Source: Ctena decussata (lineage: Eukaryota > Mollusca > Bivalvia > Lucinida > Lucinidae). From it: a DNA stretch of 64,000 nucleotides. The stretch covers positions 94,906,979-94,970,978 of the forward strand of contig OZ022501.1 of the NCBI GenBank assembly GCA_963989385.1, in the 5' to 3' direction. Positions within the stretch are counted from its first letter, which is position 1. Every line of letters begins with the position of its first letter. A model generated the notes under the pieces. That model ran no database searches, had not been told where the DNA came from, and worked only from the letters and a program-made list of their open reading frames with translations. A program made the translations under genes and the position numbers. This document shows, one piece after another, positions 57,701 through 64,000 of this stretch.

Positions 57701-58572
57701 CCTGTTATTTGTTTTTATTCTGAGTCAGTCGCTGCTTTATTTGCAATTCATTTTACAGCAAAATACAGCGACTATGTTATGAAACAAAACTGTGCCAACT
57801 CAGGCAGCCGTGGATGGCGGGAGAAATAGCCAAAGGGCTAGGACAAAGATAACATATTTTTCCTAATACAACAAGCAAAAACAATATAATTATATGAATA
57901 AGACTCATTTTTTTCCACAGAAATTCGGCTTCCATGAAGCCACTGAATAATTTCTTCTTAAGTATATGAATAGGATTTAATTTTGATAGTGAATACATGA
58001 ATAGGTATATATTTTGTCATTTGTGTTATACATGAATAGGGCGGGTTTTCAAAGTTTCCGCGGCACATCTATACCCTTTCAGCGGCCAAGTGACCCCCCC
58101 GTGCCCTGAGGACTTCTTGTAAATAGTTTTAACTCTGTGTGGCCTTGTCATAGGTTGTGTAAATACTATCTTTTTTTTTTTTTTTGGAAACTTATGAGCC
58201 ACACCCCGCGCCTGCCATCATGGTCAGTTACTGACCGAGTGTAGTATCGAGAGAAAGAAAGAAAGCAGGCACTGCTGGCCGAAAGGTAAAGGGGCGAATC
58301 TTGATCCCATGCAATCATATTGACTGTGGGATTACAGAATGCATGATACTTACATCAACTGCAGTATAAGTATGGAAGAAATACAAAATTAGTCTCTGAT
58401 AAAGCGAATATAATCTGTCGTCTCCGTAAACATAAAAACGTCGAGGTAGAAGAGAGGACACCATTCTCCACCCACTCCATATTGTGATGAAAGTCGGCGA
58501 AGATCCTAGCATTATCGTTGTCGGAATAAGCCATCGCAAAGACTGGGCGTGCACCAAAACTGATAATATCAT
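45759..58572 (-). CDS. AGPAT5: 1-acyl-sn-glycerol-3-phosphate acyltransferase epsilon (8 coding exons)
   Basis: Coding exons in transcript order on the minus strand: 58354-58572, 54737-54815, 53045-53160, 50453-50542, 49807-49897, 49176-49340, 47380-47503, 45759-45981. All have GT-AG borders and matching phases. The sum is 1107 nt, 368 residues, close to the ~364 of vertebrate AGPAT5. The enzyme acylates lysophosphatidic acid in glycerophospholipid synthesis and is placed in ER and mitochondrial membranes in vertebrates. Visible features: an N-terminal hydrophobic segment (about 10-35), the acyltransferase NHX4D motif N95-H96...D101, motif III IFPEGTR at 173-179, FPLYG(F)YF before exon 4, the AVYDVT strand in exon 6, and a C-terminal hydrophobic pair after RFPGK with CLWMSVRS at the end. 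An in-frame TAG upstream with no intervening ATG fixes the start. Oddities: the usual NHQST is NHQCT, and the GG before IYV(K/R)R is SC. Introns are 466-3538 nt and full of mobile elements. Confidence 0.95.
46225..46410. repeat. SINE-like dispersed repeat
   Basis: TGTGTGTTATCGTTTAACATCC followed by GCTATGGTCATG and a run to CAGTAACTGACAACTGCCC resembles the GTTTAACGTCC-type invertebrate dispersed repeats such as the one at 15984. It lies in AGPAT5 intron 7. No clear target duplication. Confidence 0.4.
47955..48270. repeat. two hairpins in AGPAT5 intron 6
   Basis: GGTCAACATGAAGGTGATGT pairs with ACATCACCATCATGTTGACC around 47995-48060. GACACCTAAAAACCATTAAT...CATTTG pairs with its complement at 48196-48256, the same family as 24526-24616. 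Both are separate short palindromes. Confidence 0.7.
48498..49000. mobile_element. tandem-core element, TTGTCGAGCCC ends
   Basis: Perfect 11-bp inverted ends: TTGTCGAGCCC at 48516-48526 and GGGCTCGACAA at 48977-48987. A left hairpin GTTGTCC-AGG-GACAAC lies at about 48500. The core is two and a half units of about 170 bp with CATAAATGTAGAA, GTGACCTTGACCTTGGAC and CTCATCAAGGAGAACAATT. It is the smallest member of the tandem-core guild here and lies in AGPAT5 intron 6. Confidence 0.75.
49478..49600. repeat. dispersed repeat, TTGGCTGA...CGCTGAAAGTGTTTGCT family
   Basis: The phrases ATTGGCTGA, GTTTTA..TCGCTGAAAGTGTTTGCT and GGTGAAA.TGTGA....TGCATTAGAA recur at 59937-60060 just beside the doubled palindrome. 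It lies in AGPAT5 intron 5, partly preceded by AGCCATTAGGCTTATAACG. Confidence 0.55.
49718..49780. repeat. short palindrome, GTGTAGA family
   Basis: ACCCTGATCAGACTGCTCA pairs with GAACAGTCTGATCAGGATCTAC. Located in AGPAT5 intron 5, 27 nt after the exon 5 donor in transcript direction. Confidence 0.7.
50980..51048. repeat. short palindrome, GTGTAGA family
   Basis: ATATCAGACTGCTCCT followed immediately by AGGAGCAGTCTGAT, ending TCTGCACTGTTTGCC. It is 36 nt from the fold-back copy 10. Confidence 0.75.
51084..51321. mobile_element. fold-back element, TGAGCC family, copy 10
   Basis: ATGAGCTGTGACATGACAAA at the left and TTGTTGCGTCAAGACTCA at the right, with moderately diverged halves. AGPAT5 intron 3. 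Confidence 0.85.
51590..51720 (-). repeat. possible tRNA-derived SINE fragment
   Basis: On the minus strand a B-box-like GGGTATGAATCTGGG lies downstream of GTGCGGTGAAGTTGTCAGA. The match is imperfect and no stems pair. Confidence 0.3.
51733..51968. repeat. tandem duplication of about 115 bp
   Basis: Two adjacent units, each with AGAGCAAGCA(C/A)ACTTTGC, CTTGACATGGGGCAATATG-like sequence and AATGTCATAGTCCTGTGGAC. The units differ by a few substitutions and a short deletion. AGPAT5 intron 3. Confidence 0.85.
52069..52992. mobile_element. fold-back element, TGAGCC family, copy 11, split by an insertion
   Basis: The left part 52069-52244 and the right part 52916-52992 together give the family layout, with ATGAGCTGTG at the start and GTTGTGTCGTGGCTC at the end. 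The break is at CTGGGCAG, duplicated on both sides of the insert. Confidence 0.88.
52245..52915. mobile_element. hAT-like non-autonomous element nested in fold-back copy 11
   Basis: 671 bp with ends TAGTGGTGTGTACCGGTAC and, inverted, TAGTGCTGGGTATTGATCA. It is flanked by the perfect 8-bp direct repeat CTGGGCAG (52237-52244 and 52916-52923). The 8-bp target duplication and TAG(T/G)G-type ends are hallmarks of the hAT superfamily. The host fold-back sequence is restored exactly when the insert and one repeat are removed. No transposase frame. Confidence 0.85.
53388..53521. mobile_element. fold-back element, TGAGCC family, copy 12 (right half only)
   Basis: It starts inside the loop (AGCTAGCTTAGACCCTTAG) and continues through GACTCTGATCAGACTGGG and CAGGCTGATCTGAGTC to GTTTTGTTGTGTCGC. 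The left arm is absent. AGPAT5 intron 2. Confidence 0.8.
53766..53830. repeat. short palindrome, GTGTAGA family
   Basis: GCAAACAGTGTAAACC...CAGACTGCTCCT pairs with AGGAGTCTGATTTGGGTTTGCACTATTTGC. AGPAT5 intron 2. Another degraded copy lies at 54402-54446. Confidence 0.7.
54490..54681. repeat. 192-bp palindromic element, GCTCTAGATAA ends
   Basis: Ends GCTCTAGATAA (54490-54500) and TTATCTAGAGC (54671-54681). Arms TGATGATAATTAAGAATAATTTTT and GAAAAATTATCACTCAGTTATCATCA pair. A perfect 23-bp inner stem is built from TATGTTGTGACCCCTCATCT and its partner. In the transcript it lies 55 nt after the exon 2 donor of AGPAT5. Degraded relatives are at 12660, 20748/22600, 26453 and 47555. Confidence 0.85.
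54926..54992. repeat. short palindrome, GTGTAGA family
   Basis: GCAAACAGCGTAGATCCTGA...GCGGCTCA pairs with TGAGCCGCCTCATCTAGATC...CTGTTTGC. AGPAT5 intron 1. The intron stretch 54993-56160 shows nothing else I can support. Confidence 0.75.
56167..57273 (+). pseudogene. non-LTR retrotransposon reverse transcriptase, 5'-truncated
   Basis: The frame is open from about 56167 and contains RT motif A (IIMDFAKAFDKVPH), SGVPQGSVLGPILFLIFIND, the catalytic LFADDCVLY (motif C, FADD), the primer-grip region (KYLGVTI) and a C-terminal domain with AAYKAVVRPQLEYAAPVW and STAAWNGL. This is a jockey/CR1-like LINE polymerase, needed for target-primed insertion. The endonuclease and the RT fingers are absent because the copy is 5'-truncated, as LINE inserts usually are. 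About 354 codons after the first ATG are intact, so the insertion is fairly young. It lies antisense to AGPAT5 in its intron 1. The stop at 57271 is 6 bp before a TIR-flanked insert, so it may not be the original end of the protein. Confidence 0.9.
57280..58099. mobile_element. 820-bp TIR-flanked insert in the LINE 3' region
   Basis: The left end is GGGGGGTCACTT...AGGGTACATATGTGCCGCTGGAA and the right end, inverted, GGGGGGTCACTT...AGGGTATAGATGTGCCGCGGAA. The arms match over about 50 bp with several differences. There is no transposase frame; the interior is AT-rich. No clean target duplication is seen. It separates the LINE coding frame from its 3' tail. Confidence 0.65.
58100..58265 (+). mobile_element. 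LINE 3' tail ending in (GAAA)n
   Basis: Contains TTTTAACTCTGTGTGG, a T-run, CGCGCCTGCCATCATGGTCA and a terminal AGAGAAAGAAAGAAAG. CCTGCCATCAT...GAGAGAAAGAAAG is a typical molluscan LINE 3' end with a short tandem tail. It belongs with the RT frame at 56167-57273. Confidence 0.65.
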
Positions 58573-58828
58573 AGTCTGTAATGAAATTTCTGTTATTTTC
58601 TCGATTTTAAAGAAACTAACGGCAACCTAACAACATGCAATATTTTGACACGTGCAAGGAAAAAGGCCAAACGTTCCGCATAAAACCCGGAAGAGGAAGC
58701 AATATTTATTTACAGGTCAAGGTCGACACACATCTGTGACGTCAGAGTATTGCCAACCAATTAAAAAAATGACAACCAATAATCATGGACCCGCGAACCT
58801 TTAAAATGTCTTAAGTTACAAAAAAATC
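58573..58828. promoter_or_regulatory. bidirectional promoter region between AGPAT5 and a divergent gene
   Basis: The interval between the two start codons is 256 bp. It holds two CCAAT boxes (58757-58761, 58776-58780), a full CRE TGACGTCA (58737-58744) and an ETS-type CCGGAAG (58687-58693), with no TATA box in a convincing place. That combination is typical of bidirectional housekeeping promoters in animals. No transcription start was mapped. Confidence 0.65.
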
Positions 58829-58981
58829 ATGTCCGCTGCTCAGGAGCGTGCTGGGTCATTAACAGTCCCTCAGCCAGATGAGGAAAGTAGTTCTAAGACA
58901 AGTTTGGTAATAAACAAATCAACCGTTGATGCCAGTACACTGTTAATGCGATTTGCTGGAAAGCCAGCTAAGAAGGAAAAG
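58829..58981 (+). CDS. first coding exon of an unrecognised divergent gene
   Basis: 51 codons from ATG to a donor (AAAAG|GTAACA), phase 0. The peptide starts MSAAQERAGSLTVPQP, has an acidic-serine stretch DEESSSK and ends STLLMRFAGKPAKKEK, basic. I recognise no family. Arguments for a real exon are the head-to-head position with AGPAT5, the shared promoter motifs, an open frame without AT-bias and the good donor. Later exons are not found: a 23-N gap and repeats follow, and the gene may run off the window. Low complexity suggests a disordered N-terminus of a nuclear or cytosolic protein, which is inference. Confidence 0.6.
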
Positions 58982-59068
58982 GTAACAATTATTTCAAACA
59001 GAAGATAATTTGTCATTGCTTTTTTTAAAGTAAATGCATTAAGCCTGTTTTTTTTTTTTTATTTACAC

Positions 59069-59091
59069 NNNNNNNNNNNNNNNNNNNNNNN
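59069..59091. other. assembly gap (23 N)
   Basis: A run of 23 N preceded by a T-run and followed by GGACG-rich sequence and a TACCCC/GGGGTA hairpin, that is, the end of a tandem-core element. The array itself is probably what failed to assemble. Confidence 0.99.
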
Positions 59092-59205
59092 TATCCTGCG
59101 TTATCGATCGGAAATAGTGAGCACGGACGTACGGATGGAGGGACGGACGGACACAGGAAGGTATATCATAATACCCCCCACCACTAAAGTGTTGCGGGGT
59201 ATATA
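59092..59205. mobile_element. right end of a TACCCCCC-family tandem-core element
   Basis: ACGGATGGAGGGACGGACGGA is followed by a terminal hairpin, ATACCCCCCACCACT against AGTGTTGCGGGGTAT (59170-59201). The layout matches the right end of the element at 37747-39310. The left part would lie in or before the N gap. Confidence 0.65.
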
Positions 59206-59309
59206 AATCAGCTGTCACAAATTTACTTGGTTTAACCTTTTGATCGCCAGCGGGCCACTTTTGGGCCACAGTTTATTTGAAACAAAGCAGATGCCATACT
59301 CTTACACCG

Positions 59310-59455
59310 GCAGGAAGCAGAGTCACGCGGACAGTCTCGGCAGGAAGCCATTTTCGAGGAAGTAGTCTCTGCAGGAAGCAAGAGTTCGCGGACAGTCTCG
59401 GCGGAAGCCAAATATGATGGACAGTCTCTGCAGGAAGCGAAAATTGGCGGAATCG
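59310..59455. repeat. short tandem repeat, GACAGTCTC(G/T)GCAGGAAGC
   Basis: At least five copies of GCAGGAAGC, three of them preceded by GACAGTCTC(G/T)G, at 30-45-bp spacing. GC-richer than its surroundings. It is close to the unrecognised divergent gene, but no frame runs across it. Confidence 0.75.
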
Positions 59456-59936
59456 ATTATACCTTGTGAATACACTTGTAAAGAAAAGAAAACTTAAGAT
59501 TTATTTCTTTTTTATGAACCCCACAAAATAACATCGAATCAGCGTCGAATCCTGTGTGTGACTGAGGTATTATCAGTGGAAAACATAGATGCGCACTCTT
59601 TTAAAATAGTTTCATGTTATTTATTGTTGTTCGTTCTGAAAATATACTTGTTTGAGGATTATTTCTTTTTTTCGTTCCAACTTTCCCCGTCGGTCCAACT
59701 TACCCCGCAGTCCGGACCAACTTACGGGGTAAGATGGTCCGATTGACCTCGTCTCAGAAAATATTTATCAGAAACCGTCATTTTCCGAACGAAAAACTAT
59801 AGAATATGTTACTAAAATGGTTTGACTAGTTACGCAATGCAAAAATAATATCAGCAAATGAATATTAACCTCAGCATTTGAAAAAATGCAATTTTCGGAC
59901 CAACTAGCTCCGGTCTCCCCTATACTGCTGGAAAAC

Positions 59937-60059
59937 CGACGTCATTACGTAAAGTTGCTTCTCATTGGCTGACGTCTGGTTTTACGTCGCTGAAAGTGTT
60001 TGCTATGGGTGCAAAGAAGCACACTATTAAAGGTGAAAATGTGAAAAGTACATTAGAAT
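59937..60059. repeat. dispersed repeat, TTGGCTGA...CGCTGAAAGTGTTTGCT family
   Basis: Same phrases and order as 49478-49600, here directly joined to the doubled palindrome that follows. Confidence 0.6.
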
Positions 60060-60327
60060 GGGGATAACTGTACTAAAAATTGCCATTTGGGGAGGTAAAT
60101 CGTCGGTTTATGGTCGCAAATTGCGTTTTACGGTTCCGCTGGAGCGTCATCGTAAAACAAAATTTACGACCATAAAACCGACGATTTACCTCCCGAGGTA
60201 AATCGTCGGTTTATGATCGCAAATTGCGTTTTACGGCTCCGCTGGCGCGTCGTCGTAAAACAAAATTTACGACTATAAAACCGACGATTTACCTCCCCAA
60301 ATGACTATTTTGAGTACAGTTATCCCC
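60060..60327. repeat. doubled palindrome: two fold-back units inside a larger inverted repeat
   Basis: Unit 1 (60091-60192) and unit 2 (60195-60297) are each palindromic (GGTAAATCGTCGGTTT... against ...AAACCGACGATTTACC) and are about 90% alike. Outside them GGGGATAACTGTACT...CATTTGGGGAGG pairs with CCTCCCCAAATG...AGTACAGTTATCCCC. Any single strand can therefore fold in several alternative ways. Encodes nothing. Confidence 0.9.
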
Positions 60328-60653
60328 TAAATTATACATGTATTGTTCGTGAATCCTTCATCATCAACATACCTTTTCTGGAGCGTAGGGGCCATTAATG
60401 TTTGCTGGAACGAAAAACGTAAGAATTTCAAGATAGGCGGTTGCGGTTTATTTTCTTGCAAATATGAGAAGCACAAACATTACTAAATGTTCATACAACA
60501 ACGATTAGAATTAAAACTTGGGCAATATATATATATACAACCAAATAGTAACATTACCAGTACCAAGAGCAACATGTTAAATATATACAAGATCCTATCC
60601 GACTCCAAAACGGATCGGTTCCGATCGTATACTCCAGTCTCACGTTACCGGTG

Positions 60654-63372
60654 GTTCCAAGGTTCCGGTGTAAATATATATTTCACGTGATTTTGTAATA
60701 AGCGCCACCTACCGTTTGTTGACATAATCGCTCCAGTAACCAGGAAGTCACTCTTCCGTGTCACAAGCTTTTTGGAGAAAAATGTCAAGATTATTGGTAA
60801 GTACTTCAATTCTTTTATTGAAATTCAGTAAAACTTCCATTTTCGGATCTATCCCCACCCCCTACTCCAAAAATACCCCTCTAGATTTTTAAAAAAGTAA
60901 TTCACAATATTTTTCTTGCGGCAAACTATCGTCTGACAGCTGGTGTCGTCACTCAGTAACACAAAGTCACGTTATTACCATATTTGGAAGAGGAGCTGGG
61001 AACCGGAAAGTATGGGAAGCCGTTACAGTAAAAATAGAGAATTTCTAAACTTGACAAAATGCATACTCTTTATCTCTGCAAAAACTCCTATTTCGACTCC
61101 AGAAGAGCTTCTGTCATAAATATTTCTTAATCTACATATAAATGGAAGTATGATTCTGTTAAATAAACAAGTTTCATTGCAGCTGGAAGAAGAGAAATGT
61201 GCACTTTGCTTGATATATTACTATGAGAGGTAGGTAGGGTGTTTGTGCAAATTAATTTGGATAAATTTCTCATGTTCGCCACACTTCTATTTTCAGAATA
61301 CACAGACAAAGAAAAGAAACTTGCAGTAGGACAGGGCAAACTTGCAGAGAGCTTTTGAAGCTACACAGAGAGGAACCTCTGTCTACAGGGCAGCCAGAGA
61401 TTACCGTGTACCAGAATCCACACTCAGAGATAGAACACTAGGCCTATTGCAGCTAGATACTACCATAGGATTTGATACCTTGTTTACTCATGATGAAGAA
61501 GAGAAACTTGTCGCCCATATAACATACATGGCTGAAATTGGATATGGCTATGACAAAGCATCTATTCAATACATGGCTAAAGATTTTGCTGATTCTCTAG
61601 GAAAGACGGTCAAAGCAAAAGAATCATTAAGCAACAACTGGTTCTATGGATTCATCAATAGATGGCCAAATCTTAAGATTACCAAGCCTCAAAAGTTATC
61701 ACTTTCAAGAGCCAAATCAGCATCTAGAGAAGCCCTTGACAATTACTACAAGGAACTTGCTTCAGTGTTGACAAATAATGGTCTGAGAGACAAGCCCCAG
61801 TGTATTTTCAATATTGATGAGACCGGTGTTAATGCTGAACATTCACCACCCAAAATAGTTTGTGACAAAAATACTGTACCCCAGAATATAACATCATCCC
61901 GTTCCTCCACAGTCACAATCATTGCTGCCGGAAATGCCATAGGAAATAATGTACCGCCTTATTATGTTTTCCCGGGTCAGTGCTGGAACAATGATTTTTT
62001 TGAAGGGAGCATGTTCAGGTTCGGCTGGAGAAATGTCCAAGTCCGGGTTGTCAAACTCAAGTGTCTTCCAGAATTATTTGACAAAACATTTTGCAAAATA
62101 TGTGAAATTGCCTGGAGATAAGTCTACTGTACCAGTTCTCATACTGTACGATGGACATAGATCACATATCTCCCTGACTTTAGCTGAATGGGCCAAACAG
62201 AATAATGTGATATTGTTTGTACACCCCCCACACTCAAGTCATGTAACTCAACCTTTGGACGTTGGCGTATTTGGCCCATTTAAGTCCATGTATTATACAG
62301 AGTGCCAGAGTTATTGAAAGAGAAATCCTGGAATGAGTATTTCAAAATACCAAATTGCAGAACTTACTTCCAAACCTTATCTAAAAGCTCTATCAGCAGA
62401 GAATTTGATATCTGCATTCCGCAGGACTGGTATTCATCCCTTTGATAATAAGGTAATTACAGACTCGCAAGTTGCTCCTGCTAAAATTTACATCAATGAA
62501 GAAAAACTGGCAGGTCAGTCAAGTGAAATAGAAGAACCGTCATCAAGTGAGAAAGTCTTAGAGAAAGTACCAGAAGCAAATGAAAATGCTCAAGGGCCTC
62601 ATGAGGAAAAACAACCATTGTCCACTTCTGCTACTCCGGAAGTTCAAGCACCAGATTTTTTCCAGTCCAGGACAATAACAAAAGCAATACCTAAGAAAGC
62701 AGTTAAAAGATTTGCACCACCATTCTTGGCTGGAAATCTGATGAAAAAATGTAACACAGAGATTCTCAAATCGCAGCAAGTGAAAGTGCCACCAGCAAAA
62801 AGGTCAAAGAGTTTTGAGGGAAGTAAAGTTACAGAAATGAAATTGACAAGGAAATCAGCAAAGACGGAAAAAGAACCACAACCAAGTACCTCAGGAACAA
62901 ATAAAAATGGGAAGCCGTTATAGTTACTGTCAGAAGAAAGTGCAAATAGTGATAGTGATGTTGAAGTTTCAGAGGAGGAAAAATGTTGTATCTCATAAAT
63001 GGGAACCTGAAGATCTCAGAGGAAGTGTGTACATTAGTTTGGTTAACTGGGGGAAATGTGACTTCTGCCCACATTGGACACACCTCAAAACATGCACAGA
63101 TGTCAGAGTTCTGAGGAGGGATAGTGTATTTAGGTGTCCACACTGTCCCCCTGCCAAGTCTAACTAAACAAAAAAAAACACATTAATAACTGTAAATATG
63201 TTATTTTATAGTTTCAAGTTGTTTTAAATTTGATTTCAAGGTGTTAATATATTTAAATTTTGACTGAAAGTTTTTATTAACATGTGGTGAAAAACTTTTA
63301 AACAAATCAAGACTTTTGAACTAAATGGCTTCTCATACTTGAACATTTATGTTAACACCGGAACCGTGGTAC
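60654..63372 (+). mobile_element. pogo-like DNA transposon, degraded
   Basis: Candidate inverted ends are GTTCCAAGGTTCCGGTGT (60654-60671) and ACACCGGAACCGTGGTAC (63355-63372), 18 bp with two mismatches. They enclose a pogo-family transposase pseudogene. The 2.7-kb span is normal for pogo/Tigger elements. The true termini may lie some bases further out; a TA target was not identified with certainty. Confidence 0.7.
60782..63167 (+). pseudogene. pogo-family DDE transposase, disrupted
   Basis: Likely exon 1 is 60782-60796 (MSRLL, donor GTAAGT). Exon 2 starts at 61297 after TATTTTCAG. Recognisable parts: an N-terminal psq-type helix-turn-helix (LQRAFEATQRG...RVPESTLRDR, 61342-61430), a CENP-B/Tc5-like second DNA-binding domain, then DDE_1 with CIFNIDETGVN (first Asp), LILYDGHRSHI (second) and HVTQPLDVGVFGPFK (third), and a Cys/His-rich tail (CDFCPHWTHLKTC...FRCPHC). 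Breaks: in-frame TAG at 61327, a frameshift near the T-run at about 61995, TGA at 62315, TAG at 62921, TAA at about 62995, and a last frameshift before 63000. It cannot make a functional transposase as it stands. Confidence 0.88.
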
Positions 63373-63690
63373 TCTCCCCTGATTTTAGAAAATACAATAT
63401 GGCGCCAAGCTGACGGGCTGTATATTTCCTTCAAACTTCACCCAAGGCTCAGCCTTCTTGCATCTTGTGAATCACCATGAAGTGATCTACGCACAAAAGC
63501 GGTAAACATTAACGCCATCTTGATTTTTTGGAAAGGAACGTTTGACGTCATTACGTTACGTAGCGACAGAAATACGTCACTTCCGTTTGGTGTCGTTACG
63601 AAAGAAATTCCATTGAAAGAATTGTATTTTAAAGGCAAAAATATGCTTTACCAATCCTCTACCATAAAGCTCCCGCTCTTTCAAAGCTAG
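63373..63690. other. unassigned sequence with TGACGTCATTACGT motifs
   Basis: Contains TTTGACGTCATTACGTTACGTAGCGAC, similar to GACGTCATTACGTAAAG at 59941, so it may be part of the same dispersed repeat family. No coding or RNA feature was recognised. Confidence 0.4.
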
Positions 63691-63930
63691 AATTGAGCTA
63701 ATTGCATCAAAATTTGGAGGATAAATCTTTGGCTTCATTGTTGTTTCAAAGTTGAAAAAGTGAACAATGCACTAGAATTGAGATAACTGCATCAAAATTT
63801 GGAGGATAAATCTTTGGCTTCATTGTTGTTTCAAAGTTGAAAAGGTGAACAATGCATTAGAATTGAGATAACTGCATCAAAAGTTTGGACGATAAATCTT
63901 TGGCTTCATTGTTGTAAATAGAGTTTTAAG
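63691..63930. repeat. tandem array, about 85-bp period, three units
   Basis: Units begin AATTGAG(C/A)TAA(T/C)TGCATC and contain GGATAAATCTTTGGCTTCAT and GTGAACAATGCA(C/T)TAG. The phrase ATTAGAAT(T)G...GATAACTG also borders the doubled palindrome at 60060, linking the two. The last 70 bases continue into CCTCCCCAATTTTGAGTA, the complement of the palindrome's outer arm style. Confidence 0.85.
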
Positions 63931-64000
63931 GCTCCGCTCCGTCATAAAAATAAATAAATTTGCGATAATAAAATCGACACCCTCCCCAATTTTGAGTAGT

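Overview
This window reads as nuclear DNA of an animal, most probably a bivalve mollusc. The evidence is two multi-exon genes with GT-AG introns and metazoan homologues, AT-rich introns of 0.5-5 kb, and a very dense load of fold-back elements, tandem-core elements, MITEs and SINE-like repeats of kinds I associate with clam genomes. The species call is an inference from repeat style; no sequence here is diagnostic by itself.

Two complete genes can be assembled exon by exon. (1) A plus-strand gene from 7813 to 26863 has ten coding exons and encodes 477 residues: an N-terminal glutaredoxin with a CPHC active site, a DEP domain and a DUF547 domain. (2) A minus-strand gene from 58572 down to 45759 has eight coding exons and encodes 368 residues. 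It is the acyltransferase AGPAT5 (1-acyl-sn-glycerol-3-phosphate acyltransferase epsilon). The two genes converge and are separated by about 18.5 kb that holds only repeats. AGPAT5 shares a 256-bp start-to-start interval, with CCAAT, CRE and ETS-like motifs, with an unrecognised divergent gene whose first exon is 58829-58981; a 23-N assembly gap follows that exon.

The rest is mobile-element sequence, often nested. A ~235-bp fold-back family (ends TGAGCC..., GGCTCA) occurs at least twelve times. Two of its copies are split by hAT-like insertions, one of them with a perfect 8-bp target duplication. A set of unrelated families shares one design: short inverted ends (often a C-run or G-run hairpin), a CCGTCC- or GACAGACA-like tract, and a core of 85-430-bp tandem repeats. 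Members lie at 17.5, 20.8, 23.0, 29.5, 34.2, 34.5, 37.7, 41.5 and 48.5 kb. A reverse-transcriptase fragment of a non-LTR retrotransposon lies in AGPAT5 intron 1. A decayed pogo-like DNA transposon (about 60.65-63.37 kb) lies near the right edge. A mariner-type MITE ends 15 bp before exon 2 of the glutaredoxin gene and so probably supplies part of its 3' splice signal. A RecQ-like helicase exon (minus strand, 6573-6767) and a weak candidate exon (minus strand, 7354-7542) lie upstream of that gene.

No prokaryotic operon, CRISPR array, rRNA or intact tRNA gene was seen. The most biologically open item is the glutaredoxin-DEP-DUF547 protein, whose function I do not know. The most unusual structural items are the tandem-core guild, the nested inverted repeats at 32-39.7 kb and the doubled palindrome at 60.06-60.33 kb.
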